Shown here: in pieces, positions 25,799 through 34,813 of the stretch | How the letters are laid out: each line of letters opens with the position of its first letter | Position numbering within the stretch: position 1 is the first letter of the stretch | Origin: Paenibacillus illinoisensis NBRC 15959 | Lineage (GTDB): Bacteria; Bacillota; Bacilli; Paenibacillales; Paenibacillaceae | Length of the DNA stretch: 64,000 nucleotides | Direction of reading: 5' to 3' | Assembly (NCBI RefSeq): GCF_004000925.1 | Contig: NZ_BIME01000003.1 | Coordinates: 124,001 to 188,000 of the forward strand | Program-made: the position numbers and the translations under genes | Notes under the pieces: generated by a model | The model's database searches: none | What the model was told of the DNA's origin: nothing | Seen by the model: the letters and a program-made list of their open reading frames with translations, nothing else

Positions 25799-27592
25799 TT
25801 AGACCAGATACTCAATCAAAATCGTCTTATCCGCCTGTTGCAGCGGGATGCTCAGCCGGTCACCATTCTTCAGTTCAACGCCTGAGCTTGCATCCACGGC
25901 ACGTCCGGATTTCTCCAATGTACCGCCTGCGGTATTGCGAATGATAATTCGGTCCCCATTGCTGGGCGTAAATATATATTTCTCGGTTTCCTTCAATTCC
26001 GGATCCAGCTGTAGAAGCTGGTGCAGATGGAATCTGCCCCGGAAGGATGCGAGTTTTTTGTATTGTGGATAGGACTTGTCTCCAGTGTTCTCATCCCGAA
26101 TCTCGACAATGATCTGGCCGACAAAGCCGCGGTTTTTGCGTTTCAGCCAGCCCATCAGGAACCAGGCACCAACTGCAACCACAATCAGAGCTATCACTCC
26201 CAAAATCACAGGTAACCATGGAAACGGCTTGTCCTGCTCACCACCTGAGGTAGTTGGCTGTGTTCCCGCACCTGCCGTACCGCCTGCATTGATGGTGATG
26301 GGCGCACTTTCACGGTAGAAGCTGTCCTCTTCCGCACGAATCACCAGTTCATAGTTATGATTGTCCGGCACTTCAAAGGTGCCTGCAAAGCCGCTGCCTG
26401 TATTCTCCAGCGGTTGTTCCTCACTCTTGTTCGTATCCAGATCGTTCACGACCAACGTCGCCTTCATATCTGCATACAGATCGTTATCCTGGAGCGGCTG
26501 ACCTCCATTCTCCAGCTTGGCTGTCAGATCCACCTTGTCGCCCTTTGTATAGGACTTGGTCTTAATTGGGTCCACGACGAGCTGCAGATCATAGTTGAAC
26601 AGCAGGTTGATATCGATGCTGTCTTTCGGAGCCCCTTTTACCCGAAGTTTCCAGTCGCCTTCCTGAGGCTTGAGCAGCTTGACCAGTGAATAACTTTTGG
26701 AGGTCGAGAGCTTGGCCGCATCCGAGTTCAGATCCACCGCTTTACCCGAAGGATCGGTCAATTCAATCTCTACCTGCTTGGAAGACATAATTGAAATATT
26801 GGCCTCAAGCACGCTGTCATTTGGTACGTTGACCGTAACTTCCTGAAAATTACCGTTGCCTGTGATGGAAGGCAATTTCACGACATTCAGCTTGGCATGA
26901 TCTGCAAATATCTCACTTAGAATCTGCGGCAGATCATCCGGCGTATCCGTGATGAATGACTTGCCTCCTGTCTGACTGGCCAGATCGGCTAGCGCATCCT
27001 TGTTCAGTTTGCCGTCTGCGTTCAATCCGATCGTATAGACCGGAATGCCCTGATCCTGTGCTTCTTGAACGGCCTTCGCCAGATCTGCGTCAGACTGTGC
27101 CTGGGTGCGGCCTTTGGTTTTGTTAAAATCATTGTTGCCGTCTGCAAGCAGTACGATCATGGGTGAGTGCGATGTATCTGCACCATGATTCAGCACATTC
27201 ACCGCTTCAGCCACCCCGACGGAAATATCAGTGTATGGCCCGCGGCCGAGCTGATCAATGAAGTCCTTCAGGCTACTCTTGTCCGCATCGGACTGAATCT
27301 CCAGCAGTGCCTTTTCCCGCTCTACCTGATCGGTATAAGCAACAATCCCTACCTTGTCCCCCTGGACCGGCAGCATATCAATAAACATTTTCATGGCTTC
27401 ATTACTGATCTTGTCACGGTCACTTGTATTCATCGAGTTACTTACATCGGCTACAAGTACGGCGTCGATCCCGCTCGTCTGTGCCTGAGCAGCTGCAGCT
27501 TGGGGCAGCAACGCCTTAGGCAGCAGCAGCGTTAGAAATGTCAGCAGAACCAGGGTTCCGCTAAGCCAGCGTATTTTGCGTGTCCGCAGCAT
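25799..27592 (-). CDS. Secreted/membrane-anchored VWA protein with C-terminal cytoplasmic domain
   Basis: About 597 residues. ATG 27592 was chosen because GAAGGAG lies 8 nt upstream. A signal peptide (residues 1-37) is followed by a VWA domain whose MIDAS begins DVSNS (49-53). A TDISVGV Thr and a VLLADGNND Asp complete it. Next come roughly 250 residues of Ig-like strands, a Gly/Thr-rich linker and a TM segment near residue 475 (VILGVIALIVVAVGAWF). A C-terminal domain of about 100 residues (PSNGDRIIIRNTAGG, LKNGDRLSIPL) resembles an FHA-type beta sandwich. The VWA and Ig parts lie outside and the last domain inside. It is the first gene of the array, divergent from the 27880 gene. The FHA assignment is tentative. 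Confidence 0.8.
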   Translation of the reverse strand: MLRTRKIRWLSGTLVLLTFLTLLLPKALLPQAAAAQAQTSGIDAVLVADVSNSMNTSDRDKISNEAMKMFIDMLPVQGDKVGIVAYTDQVEREKALLEIQSDADKSSLKDFIDQLGRGPYTDISVGVAEAVNVLNHGADTSHSPMIVLLADGNNDFNKTKGRTQAQSDADLAKAVQEAQDQGIPVYTIGLNADGKLNKDALADLASQTGGKSFITDTPDDLPQILSEIFADHAKLNVVKLPSITGNGNFQEVTVNVPNDSVLEANISIMSSKQVEIELTDPSGKAVDLNSDAAKLSTSKSYSLVKLLKPQEGDWKLRVKGAPKDSIDINLLFNYDLQLVVDPIKTKSYTKGDKVDLTAKLENGGQPLQDNDLYADMKATLVVNDLDTNKSEEQPLENTGSGFAGTFEVPDNHNYELVIRAEEDSFYRESAPITINAGGTAGAGTQPTTSGGEQDKPFPWLPVILGVIALIVVAVGAWFLMGWLKRKNRGFVGQIIVEIRDENTGDKSYPQYKKLASFRGRFHLHQLLQLDPELKETEKYIFTPSNGDRIIIRNTAGGTLEKSGRAVDASSGVELKNGDRLSIPLQQADKTILIEYLV

Positions 27593-27879
27593 TGGGTGTA
27601 CTCCTTCACGTTTGAGATTAAAATGGGAATAGTTTATTATAGGCGTCAAGCCTTAAGGAAATCTTAACAGTCTACTAATATATTCTGAAAAGCACCCCTA
27701 TCTTGAGTTACAGTTTTGTAATGATTGACAAAAATCGACCTATTCGGTGCTTCTACTGGCATTTTAATTCCAACTATGGAAATATGATATAGTTATTGCC
27801 AGCAAACTGCAATATAACGAAACCTTGTTTCAGATTTACACTATTCTGCATAACAACTATGCCTAGAAAGGAATCGATT
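27593..27879. promoter_or_regulatory. Divergent promoter region of the tubulin-like system
   Basis: These 287 bp separate the minus-strand VWA gene from the plus-strand two-gene unit, so promoters for both must lie here. A minus-strand TATAAT is seen at 27641-27636 but its -35 box is weak. TTGACA occurs at about 27725 on the plus strand without a good -10 partner. No regulator site was recognised. Confidence 0.5.
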
Positions 27880-28023
27880 ATGGTTACATACGGATGCCTC
27901 GCCATATTGTTTCTTTTTGTCCTTATAAAAGGAATCTCGCTCTTTTTCCAGGGCCGCAAACCCGTGAAACGGGAAGATACGGACCGTACCCTGTACACTA
28001 TACTGAATGGTGAGCGTGATTAA
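27880..28023 (+). CDS. Small single-TM membrane protein (47 residues)
   Basis: ATG 27880 follows AGAAAGG by about 8 nt. The peptide starts MVTYGCLAILFLFVLIKGI, one TM helix, then a short basic/acidic cytoplasmic tail (RKPVKREDTDR). Two nucleotides separate its stop from the next start, so the two are co-translated. Its place in the divergent arm suggests it belongs to the VWA/tubulin-like system. No family is recognised. Confidence 0.65.
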   Translation: MVTYGCLAILFLFVLIKGISLFFQGRKPVKREDTDRTLYTILNGERD

Positions 28024-28025
28024 GC

Positions 28026-28964
28026 ATGAGTGCCAAACGAGTGGTATCCATCAGACCTTTTAACCGAACGACCTATGCTTATGAGAAGCTGCACGTCTGC
28101 ACGCGTTGTGGACAATATACCTGCTTGTGGGAGGAGGAATGCACCTCCTGTGGCCGCAGCGCCCTCGTTTCTGTCCAGCAGCGTGCCGGATCACGAGTGA
28201 AACGCCGGATTGCACGCGATCTGTTCCTTGCAATTATAATCGGAACCGCTGCCACCTACTTCGGTGAAACAATGGATCAGACCATGATGGCAGCCACCGT
28301 GACCCTGCTGCTGATCGGATGGCTCATCTTCATGCATCACCGTACCTTCCCTGCCCAGCGAAACCGGCAGATGAAGCGTATGTTATACGAAGATCGGGAA
28401 GAGATCCGTCAGGGGATCAACCGTAACTGGGCGCTCGTGGCCGAAGCCCGCAAAGAAGACGAGGCGCTCGCTTACGAGATGCTGCGCGAGATTGGATCGC
28501 TCGTCTATAATGACCGGATTCGCCTTCAGCAGGTTGCCCTGCTGCAATCCTTCGTGCTTCGAAGTGATATGGATCTGCAGCTCCAGCCCCTGCTGCTGCG
28601 CAGCTTCGAGCGGCTGCTCGCCGAATACATCGGTGAAATCGCCCGGCTTAAGCCGGAGCTGATTCGTGAAGATGCGATCCGGTATATCGCCACATACGAA
28701 GTTAATATTTTGCAGCTGCACAACGGAATTCAGATTCTAACTGCTGTAGCAGCCGCGGCTGTGCGCAAAAGCAAATATATTGAGTTATTCCCAAGTCTTA
28801 TTACCCGTTACGCACGCTTTATGCCCAAAGACCGGTTCATGCGTCTCTATCGTACGCTTGAGCTGTATCCTGGCAAGGCACGTGGCGGTTTGGCTGAATC
28901 CGTTGGGAGAGTATATAACGAGAAATATAGGGACAACCTTGCAGATGTTCATGTCCAGAGCTAA
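28026..28964 (+). CDS. Zinc-ribbon membrane protein linked to the tubulin-like system
   Basis: The 312-residue protein has an N-terminal four-cysteine ribbon (Cys25, Cys28, Cys39, Cys42 in CTRCG and CTSCG). Two close TM segments follow near residues 64-104, then about 200 helical, charged residues with Leu-rich stretches. The order ribbon, TM pair, helical tail recalls an adaptor at the inner membrane face. It is divergent from the VWA gene and directly follows the 47-residue peptide. The GTPase encoded in the facing operon also has a split zinc ribbon. Function unknown; system membership is inferred from location only. Confidence 0.7.
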   Translation: MSAKRVVSIRPFNRTTYAYEKLHVCTRCGQYTCLWEEECTSCGRSALVSVQQRAGSRVKRRIARDLFLAIIIGTAATYFGETMDQTMMAATVTLLLIGWLIFMHHRTFPAQRNRQMKRMLYEDREEIRQGINRNWALVAEARKEDEALAYEMLREIGSLVYNDRIRLQQVALLQSFVLRSDMDLQLQPLLLRSFERLLAEYIGEIARLKPELIREDAIRYIATYEVNILQLHNGIQILTAVAAAAVRKSKYIELFPSLITRYARFMPKDRFMRLYRTLELYPGKARGGLAESVGRVYNEKYRDNLADVHVQS

Positions 28965-29094
28965 CGCATGTGGGTTGCATAAGTAAATTAGTGCAAACTC
29001 ATTCCCCATATATAGACGAACTGAAATGGATGTATCCCTGCATACCTTTCGGGACTGGCTTGTACGCATGATTGTAATCATATAAGCTTCGATG
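28965..29094. other. Short non-coding stretch after the zinc-ribbon gene
   Basis: No gene or RNA is recognised between the zinc-ribbon gene stop and the terminator at 29095. Confidence 0.4.
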
Positions 29095-29132
29095 AAAAAA
29101 CACCCCATCCTTAGGTCTAGGATGAGGTGTTT
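29095..29132. terminator. Bidirectional intrinsic terminator after the zinc-ribbon gene
   Basis: AAAACACC-CATCCT / AGGATG-GGTGTTTT with a 7-nt loop. A T-tract is present in both directions, so it can end the plus-strand unit. Confidence 0.85.
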
Positions 29133-29270
29133 TGATGTTTGGAAAATTTTTGTCTTGGATACCCTCATATGACGCATCTGCAACATTTATGATTTACACG
29201 GTGGATGCTTCAACCATATTCATAAAAGTTATTACGATGTAAGGGAAATCCGGTAGTCTATATGCATATC

Positions 29271-29302
29271 AAAAAAGGCCGCAACGAGATTCCGTCGCGA
29301 CC
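29271..29302 (-). terminator. Terminator of the DEAD-box helicase gene
   Basis: On the minus strand GGTCGCGACG / CGTTGCGGCC pair completely with G-U wobbles and run directly into TTTTTT. It is about 120 nt past the helicase stop. Confidence 0.8.
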
Positions 29303-29309
29303 CTTCATT

Positions 29310-29340
29310 GAGGACTCGGTACATCCGTGCCCGAGTCCTC
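29310..29340 (-). repeat. Second stem-loop in the helicase 3' region
   Basis: A perfect 10-bp stem GAGGACTCGG / CCGAGTCCTC with an 11-nt loop, upstream of the terminator in the same transcript. It could stabilise the mRNA end. Confidence 0.6.
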
Positions 29341-29423
29341 TCGTATTCTCTCCATGCCGCTATTAGCTGCATGGCGTTCGAACTCATCGTCCAGCGCGGC
29401 TGCCCTGCGCTGACAACAAGGTC

Positions 29424-30953
29424 TTACCGTCCGCGACGAGAATCGCGGCGGTCACTTTTGGCTGGCCCGCGCCCGCCTGAATTACGCTTGTCCGCACTGC
29501 GGCCAGCCCAGCCGCTGCTGCGCTCATCACCGCTGCGACCTGCACCACGACCGCCACGACCACCTTGGCCTGCTGCACCGCGACTGCTGTCGCTGCTGCG
29601 CGCCGATCCGCGTCCTGCGCTGCGCTCATCGCCACTGCGGCCGCTGCTACGGCCACCGCTGCGTCCACCTTCACCACCGCGGGAACCACGGCCACCACGA
29701 CCGCCTTCACTCCGGCCGCTGCGGCCTGCGCCGCGACGGGCACTGCCTGTTCCGGCAGAGCGTCCACCCGAACGTTCATCATTATCCTGACTGTTGATGG
29801 AACGTCTGGCTGCTCCGGTAGAGGCCACTGGACCCTCGCTCGTCCACTGAATGCGGGTCAGCTTCTGATTGGTTCCTTCCTCAATACGCGCTAGCTCCGG
29901 TCTGTCATGCTGCGTTGCAAACGTCACGGCAAGACCCGTTCCGCCGGCACGACCCGTACGGCCGATCCGGTGGATATAGCTCTCTGCGTCATGTGGAATG
30001 TCATAGTTGAATACATGCGTTACGCCTTCAACATCCAGTCCACGTGCCGCCACATCGGTAGCCACGAGGATTTGCAGTTTTGCATCGCGGAAGGCTTTCA
30101 TGACATTCTCACGCTTGGATTGGGACAGATCCCCATGAAGCTCGTCACTCTCGTATCCTGCTTCGCGCAGATCTTCATTCAGCTTGGATGCACGGCGCTT
30201 GGTCCGGCAGAAAATAATCGCCAGGTACGGGCGATACGTATCAATCATGCCGCGAAGCGCATCGAACTTGCCACGATCCGTACACTCCAGCACCTGCTGA
30301 CGAATCTGATTGATCGGGATAACCGATTTCGAAGATACTTTTACATCCTCGGGATCTTTCATGTAATTCTTCGCCAAGTTGCGAATACCCTTCGGCATTG
30401 TTGCCGAGAACAGCATCGTCTGACGTTTATGCGGCAGTTCACGCAGAATGGTTTCTACATCGTCCAGGAAGCCCATGTGCAGCATTTGGTCCGCTTCATC
30501 CAGCACCAGTTTCTTCACGTTATCGAGCTTCAGCGTGCCACGGCGCAGGTGATCCAGAAGACGCCCCGGTGTACCGATGACGATCTGAGTCCCATTTTGC
30601 AGCTTGCGCAGCTGTTTCTCCACATCCTGTCCGCCATACACAGCTAGCACATGAAGCTTATCGTCATTGGCCGTCAGCTTCTTCGCTTCCTCTGTAATTT
30701 GCAGGGCCAGCTCACGTGTAGGGGCGATAATCAATGCCTGTGGTGAGCGGTCCGATACGTTGATTTTCTGAATAATCGGCAGCAAAAAAGCCAGCGTTTT
30801 CCCTGTACCTGTCTGTGCCTCAGCAATAATGTCACGTCCGCCTAACAGTACGGGAATCGAGCGCTCCTGTACCGGTGTCGGCACGGCGATCCCCTGATGT
30901 TTCAGGATCTCGCACCATTCCGGGCGAATGCCCAGTTGTTCAAAGTTTGCCAA
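29424..30953 (-). CDS. DEAD-box RNA helicase with an Arg/Gly/Ser-rich C-terminal tail
   Basis: The 509-residue protein has the full set of DEAD-box motifs: Q-motif near residue 24, AEAQTGTGKT (I), PTRELALQ (Ia), DEADQML (II), SAT (III), VATDVAARGLDV (V) and HRIGRTGRAG (VI). These helicases unwind RNA duplexes in ribosome assembly and mRNA decay, often at low temperature. From about residue 385 the protein is a disordered Arg/Gly/Ser/Asp tail that would bind RNA loosely. Translation starts at a TTG (30953) with AGAGGTG 6 nt upstream; no ATG fits. Strong similarity to CshA-type helicases is expected, but the exact orthologue is unclear. Confidence 0.92.
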   Translation of the reverse strand: MANFEQLGIRPEWCEILKHQGIAVPTPVQERSIPVLLGGRDIIAEAQTGTGKTLAFLLPIIQKINVSDRSPQALIIAPTRELALQITEEAKKLTANDDKLHVLAVYGGQDVEKQLRKLQNGTQIVIGTPGRLLDHLRRGTLKLDNVKKLVLDEADQMLHMGFLDDVETILRELPHKRQTMLFSATMPKGIRNLAKNYMKDPEDVKVSSKSVIPINQIRQQVLECTDRGKFDALRGMIDTYRPYLAIIFCRTKRRASKLNEDLREAGYESDELHGDLSQSKRENVMKAFRDAKLQILVATDVAARGLDVEGVTHVFNYDIPHDAESYIHRIGRTGRAGGTGLAVTFATQHDRPELARIEEGTNQKLTRIQWTSEGPVASTGAARRSINSQDNDERSGGRSAGTGSARRGAGRSGRSEGGRGGRGSRGGEGGRSGGRSSGRSGDERSAGRGSARSSDSSRGAAGQGGRGGRGAGRSGDERSSGWAGRSADKRNSGGRGPAKSDRRDSRRGR

Positions 30954-31090
30954 TCGTTACACCTCTGTATGTTCATTTAGATAAGCCCATTTCGATGTAT
31001 TCTTCCCCATGAAATGGATTTTCAAAAAGCAATCAGTCCGCCTGCTCTTTTTCTCCATACCGTGTAGTTTACACGTTTGTCCAGCAAAAC

Positions 31091-31123
31091 AAAAGGGTAC
31101 CGGACATGTTCCGGCACCCTTTT
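31091..31123. terminator. Terminator of the SulP transporter gene
   Basis: AAAAGGGT-CCGGA / TTCCGG-ACCCTTTT around CATG, with T-rich ends on both strands, 36 nt past the SulP stop. Confidence 0.8.
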
Positions 31124-31158
31124 ATTGTATTTCATGTTCCAGAGATCATTTATCTCCA

Positions 31159-32607
31159 TTAACCATGGCTCTGTGAGACCGCAAACCCGCTTCTCTCCAG
31201 CAAACGCGAGCTTTCCTCGTTCAAGCCTCGGAGATGCACCGTTTTGCCCAGTTTCGCATATTTGAACTTCACCTTGCCGATGGCAACAACGGCCGTGTTA
31301 TCCCAGATATGTGATCCGCCAAAATCAATCATGATCTCCTCCGGATCCGTTTCGGCATGAAACTCATCCACAAAGCGGGATGAAGAGCCGAAGAAGAACG
31401 GACCGTGAACACGATATACCTTTTGACCCTGCTCCTCGCTGGCATGAACACGAATCTTGGCCTGTTTCCACCCAAAATGCAAGGCGCTAAGCACAACGCC
31501 GACCAGTACACCGATGGAAAGATCATTGGTGATGACGACAATCACCACCGTGACCACCATGACGATGGCCTCTGCGCGTGGAACACGTGCAATATTTTTG
31601 ACGGAACTCCAGTCAAACGTACCGATACACACCATAAACATGACACCTACCAGCGCACCCATCGGCACCTGTTTTACCACTCCGCTGAGCAGCAGCAGCA
31701 GGATAGCCAAAAAGGCGCCTGCCGTAAATGTGGACAGCCGTCCCCGGCCGCCGGACTTCACATTAATAACGGATTGACCGATCATCGCACAGCCTCCCAT
31801 GCCGCCGAATAACCCGTTAATGAAGTTGGCGATTCCTTGACCGCGCACCTCACGGTTTTTGCTGCTCTTGGTCTCCGTCATCTCATCCACGATCGTAGCG
31901 GTCAGCAGGGATTCCAGCAAACCTACCAGCGCCATCGTAAATGAATAGGGCAGCAAAATCATCAGCGTGTTGAAGGACCACTCAATATTGGGCAGATGGA
32001 ACATCGGGAGAGTACTCGTCAAATTCCCCATGTCGCCTACCTGCTTCACATCCAGATGGAACACCACCGTAATAATCGTCATGACGATTATTGCAATGAG
32101 AGGGGCCGGAACACCTTTGAAAAACCGTGGCAAAATATAAATGATGGCCAGCGTGCCTGCGACCATTGTATACATGATCCAGTTCGCACCTGTAAAATGC
32201 GTCAGCTGGGCCATGAAGATCAAGATTGCCAGGGCATTTACGAATCCGGTAAGTACCGAATGCGGCACAAACGTAATGAACTTCCCAACTTTAAAAATCC
32301 CTAAAATAAACTGAATAATTCCCGTCAATATCGTGGCCGCGAACAGATATTCCACGCCGTAATCCTTGACGAGGCCAACCATCAGTACCGCCATGGCGCC
32401 CGTAGCAGCCGAGATCATTCCCGGTCTTCCGCCTGCAATCGAGATCACAATCGCAATCGTAATCGATGCATACAATCCGACCATCGGATCGACACCTGCA
32501 ATGATGGAGAAGGCAATTGCTTCCGGAATCAGCGCCAGCGCTACCGTAATGCCTGCCAGCACGTCTCCGCGAATGTTGCCAAACCATTGTTGTTTTAACG
32601 TATTCAT
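31159..32607 (-). CDS. SulP-family anion transporter with C-terminal STAS domain
   Basis: The 482-residue membrane protein shows the SLC26/SulP pattern: [19 protein letters not shown] near residue 15, about 12-14 helices, then a cytoplasmic STAS domain from about residue 390 ([17 protein letters not shown]). Members move sulfate, bicarbonate or other anions, often with Na+ or H+. The substrate is not determined here. No sulfur-assimilation or carboxysome gene is adjacent. It is probably monocistronic with a terminator just downstream. Confidence 0.88.
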   Translation of the reverse strand: MNTLKQQWFGNIRGDVLAGITVALALIPEAIAFSIIAGVDPMVGLYASITIAIVISIAGGRPGMISAATGAMAVLMVGLVKDYGVEYLFAATILTGIIQFILGIFKVGKFITFVPHSVLTGFVNALAILIFMAQLTHFTGANWIMYTMVAGTLAIIYILPRFFKGVPAPLIAIIVMTIITVVFHLDVKQVGDMGNLTSTLPMFHLPNIEWSFNTLMILLPYSFTMALVGLLESLLTATIVDEMTETKSSKNREVRGQGIANFINGLFGGMGGCAMIGQSVINVKSGGRGRLSTFTAGAFLAILLLLLSGVVKQVPMGALVGVMFMVCIGTFDWSSVKNIARVPRAEAIVMVVTVVIVVITNDLSIGVLVGVVLSALHFGWKQAKIRVHASEEQGQKVYRVHGPFFFGSSSRFVDEFHAETDPEEIMIDFGGSHIWDNTAVVAIGKVKFKYAKLGKTVHLRGLNEESSRLLERSGFAVSQSHG

Positions 32608-33080
32608 ATGTTCTTGCCGTTCCTCCTACACCGTTAACCTCGTGGGTTGATTACCTGAAATGCAGCAGCTAGGCACGTCACTGACCAACTACGACAGGGC
32701 AGCACAAAACAGCGGAACACTCCCTCCGCATCATGGCCTGTACGTGTTGATATAAGAAGCTCTTCATCCGGAATAAAAGATTCCGAAGTCCGCAGCTATC
32801 CTGCTTGATCCGTTCCAGTGCGTTCCACATGATTCTGTTACATCCAGGTTCAAGCTAAGAAGACATCAGAAGCCGACTCTTGATGTCACTGGTCTTCCCC
32901 TCTCAGAAAGACCGGGTCCGTTATGTACTGACCTATTATTATAGACAGGGCGATCCTTTTATACGAACAGGCTATATCTTCGCAAACAATAGATTATCCC
33001 TGGATTTCTCTTATTTTTATAATATATCTCGGTCATGCTCTGTTTATCTGTTTTATAGTTAATGTATTATTTCCCAGACC
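32608..33080. other. Non-coding leader region upstream of the SulP gene
   Basis: About 470 bp without a credible ORF. It includes the long SulP leader and the region past the UbiB terminator. A TATAAT near 32935-32945 on the minus strand lacks a good -35. I saw no match to a riboswitch class I can recognise, though a long leader could hold one. Confidence 0.35.
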
Positions 33081-33123
33081 AAAAAAGCCGTTAACGCTCC
33101 TTCGCCAAGAAGCATTAACAGCT
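33081..33123 (-). terminator. Terminator of the UbiB-like gene
   Basis: AGC-GTTAATGCT-CTT / AAG-AGCGTTAAC-GCT hairpin with G-U pairs, followed on the minus strand by TTTTTT, 20 nt past the stop. Confidence 0.85.
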
Positions 33124-33142
33124 CTTTCCTGCCTAAATGTAA

Positions 33143-34813
33143 CTAGAATCTTCCCGATTTGAAAATCGAATAGAGCAGAAAGGCCACCATCAGAATGGCA
33201 ACCAGAAAACCGATCTCAATGACCGGAATATCCCACAGCATCGTTGACTGATGACTGATTGAGGAACCAATAATGAGTCCGACCATAATGATACAAAAGG
33301 CGAGCAGCACGATACTGAAGGACAGACGATTACTGATCTGGTCCAGCCTGCGCATCAGCGTGTCCAGTTCGGGTACGCTGACCTCAAGCCGCAGCTTGCC
33401 TTTACTGATAATGGAGGATAGCTGCCGGAGCTGCCCCGGCAGTCCGATCACACTCTCAGCCAGGTCTGCCGCACTGCGGAACAGCCGATTCTTGATTCGG
33501 CCCGGACTGAACCGGTCCTTGATCAGCTTCCGGCCGAAGGGTTCCGCCATATCCACAATGCTGAGCGATGGATCCAGATGTTCGATCACGCCTTCCATTG
33601 TGAGCAGCGATTTCCCCAACAGCACGATGTCGGCTGGCATGATGACCCGGTGTCTCTGCGCGACTCCGAACAGATCGTTAAGGGCCTGACCCACGCTGAT
33701 TTTGGAAAAGGGAATATCATAGTATTTGCTGCGCAGCTTGTCCAGGTCATGATGGAGGCCGCGGAGATCCATGTCATCAGGCATCATGCCCAGTTTCTCA
33801 ATTGCCCGGATCATGCTGTCTGTATCCTTGCGCATCAACCCGATGATGAGCGAAGCCAGATGCTGCTTCATCTCATCACTCAGAGTGCCAACCATGCCAA
33901 AATCGATAAACGCCAATCGGCCGTCTTTTAACACCATCAGGTTGCCAGGATGCGGATCCGCATGAAAGAAACCATGAATAAAGATCTGATTCAACAAGGA
34001 ATCCACCAGTCGCTGGGCAATGTCATTCAGGTCATGTCCACGTCTGACCAGTTCGTCACGGTCATTCAGTTTGATGCCCTCCACGTATTCCATGGTTAAC
34101 ACACGCGAGGAAGTCTGATCCCAGTAGATTAGCGGGATTTTGACCTTGTTATCCTGCTGGTACTGCTGGGCGATCTTCTCGGTATTCCGCCCCTCGACAG
34201 TATAATCCAGTTCAGCCATCAGCGCCTGGGCATACTCCTCTACCATCTGCGGAATCTGGTACTGCTTCACCCAGTCCCATCGCTTCTCCGCCATCGCCGT
34301 CAGCTCACGCAAAATATCCAAATCCCGCTGCACAATCCGTGAGATGCCGGGACGCTGGATCTTGATGGCGACGGCCTCTCCGCTTCGAAGCTTGCCCAGA
34401 TGCACCTGCCCGATGCTGGCTGCAGCCACAGGGGTATCCTCGAATCGGGAAAAGATCTCTTCCAGCGGTGTATCCAATTCCTGTTCCAAAATCCCCCGTG
34501 CCGTTTCCGAAGAGAAAGGGGGTACCTGATCCTGCAGCTTCACCAGTTCACGAATGACCGGCTCAGGCAGCAGATCCGCCCTTGTGCTTGCCAGTTGCCC
34601 CAGCTTCACGAAAGCCGGCCCCAGCTCCTGCAGCACAAGCCTGATCCGTTCACTCAGCGTTTTGGTCGTGTGTGCTTCACGTGACATCCACCGCCGAGGT
34701 ATGGCCAGCAGCTGGAAAAGCCCCAATTCCTCGACCATATAACCGAAGCCATGACGCACCAGCGCCATGGCAATTTCCCGGTATCTGCCGACATGTTTAA
34801 TTCGCACAGCCAT
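33143..34813 (-). CDS. ABC1/UbiB (AarF) family atypical kinase
   Basis: The 556-residue protein has the UbiB hallmarks FVKLGQLASTR (KxGQ motif), an Ala-rich AAASIGQVHLG in place of the usual Gly loop, and HADPHPGNL and FIDFGMVG in the catalytic core. Two TM helices sit at the C-terminus. The family includes UbiB/COQ8 atypical kinase-ATPases linked to quinone-lipid metabolism. Bacillota use menaquinone, so the exact role is open. It abuts the phasin-like gene (adjacent coordinates), suggesting co-translation and a shared membrane or lipid function. Confidence 0.9.
   Translation of the reverse strand: MAVRIKHVGRYREIAMALVRHGFGYMVEELGLFQLLAIPRRWMSREAHTTKTLSERIRLVLQELGPAFVKLGQLASTRADLLPEPVIRELVKLQDQVPPFSSETARGILEQELDTPLEEIFSRFEDTPVAAASIGQVHLGKLRSGEAVAIKIQRPGISRIVQRDLDILRELTAMAEKRWDWVKQYQIPQMVEEYAQALMAELDYTVEGRNTEKIAQQYQQDNKVKIPLIYWDQTSSRVLTMEYVEGIKLNDRDELVRRGHDLNDIAQRLVDSLLNQIFIHGFFHADPHPGNLMVLKDGRLAFIDFGMVGTLSDEMKQHLASLIIGLMRKDTDSMIRAIEKLGMMPDDMDLRGLHHDLDKLRSKYYDIPFSKISVGQALNDLFGVAQRHRVIMPADIVLLGKSLLTMEGVIEHLDPSLSIVDMAEPFGRKLIKDRFSPGRIKNRLFRSAADLAESVIGLPGQLRQLSSIISKGKLRLEVSVPELDTLMRRLDQISNRLSFSIVLLAFCIIMVGLIIGSSISHQSTMLWDIPVIEIGFLVAILMVAFLLYSIFKSGRF

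Noticed and set aside
29308..29790. Open frame of 160 codons on the plus strand, rich in Arg and Pro
   Set aside because: It is antisense to the RG-rich tail of the DEAD-box helicase. The frame is open only because of codon composition and it has no ribosome-binding site.
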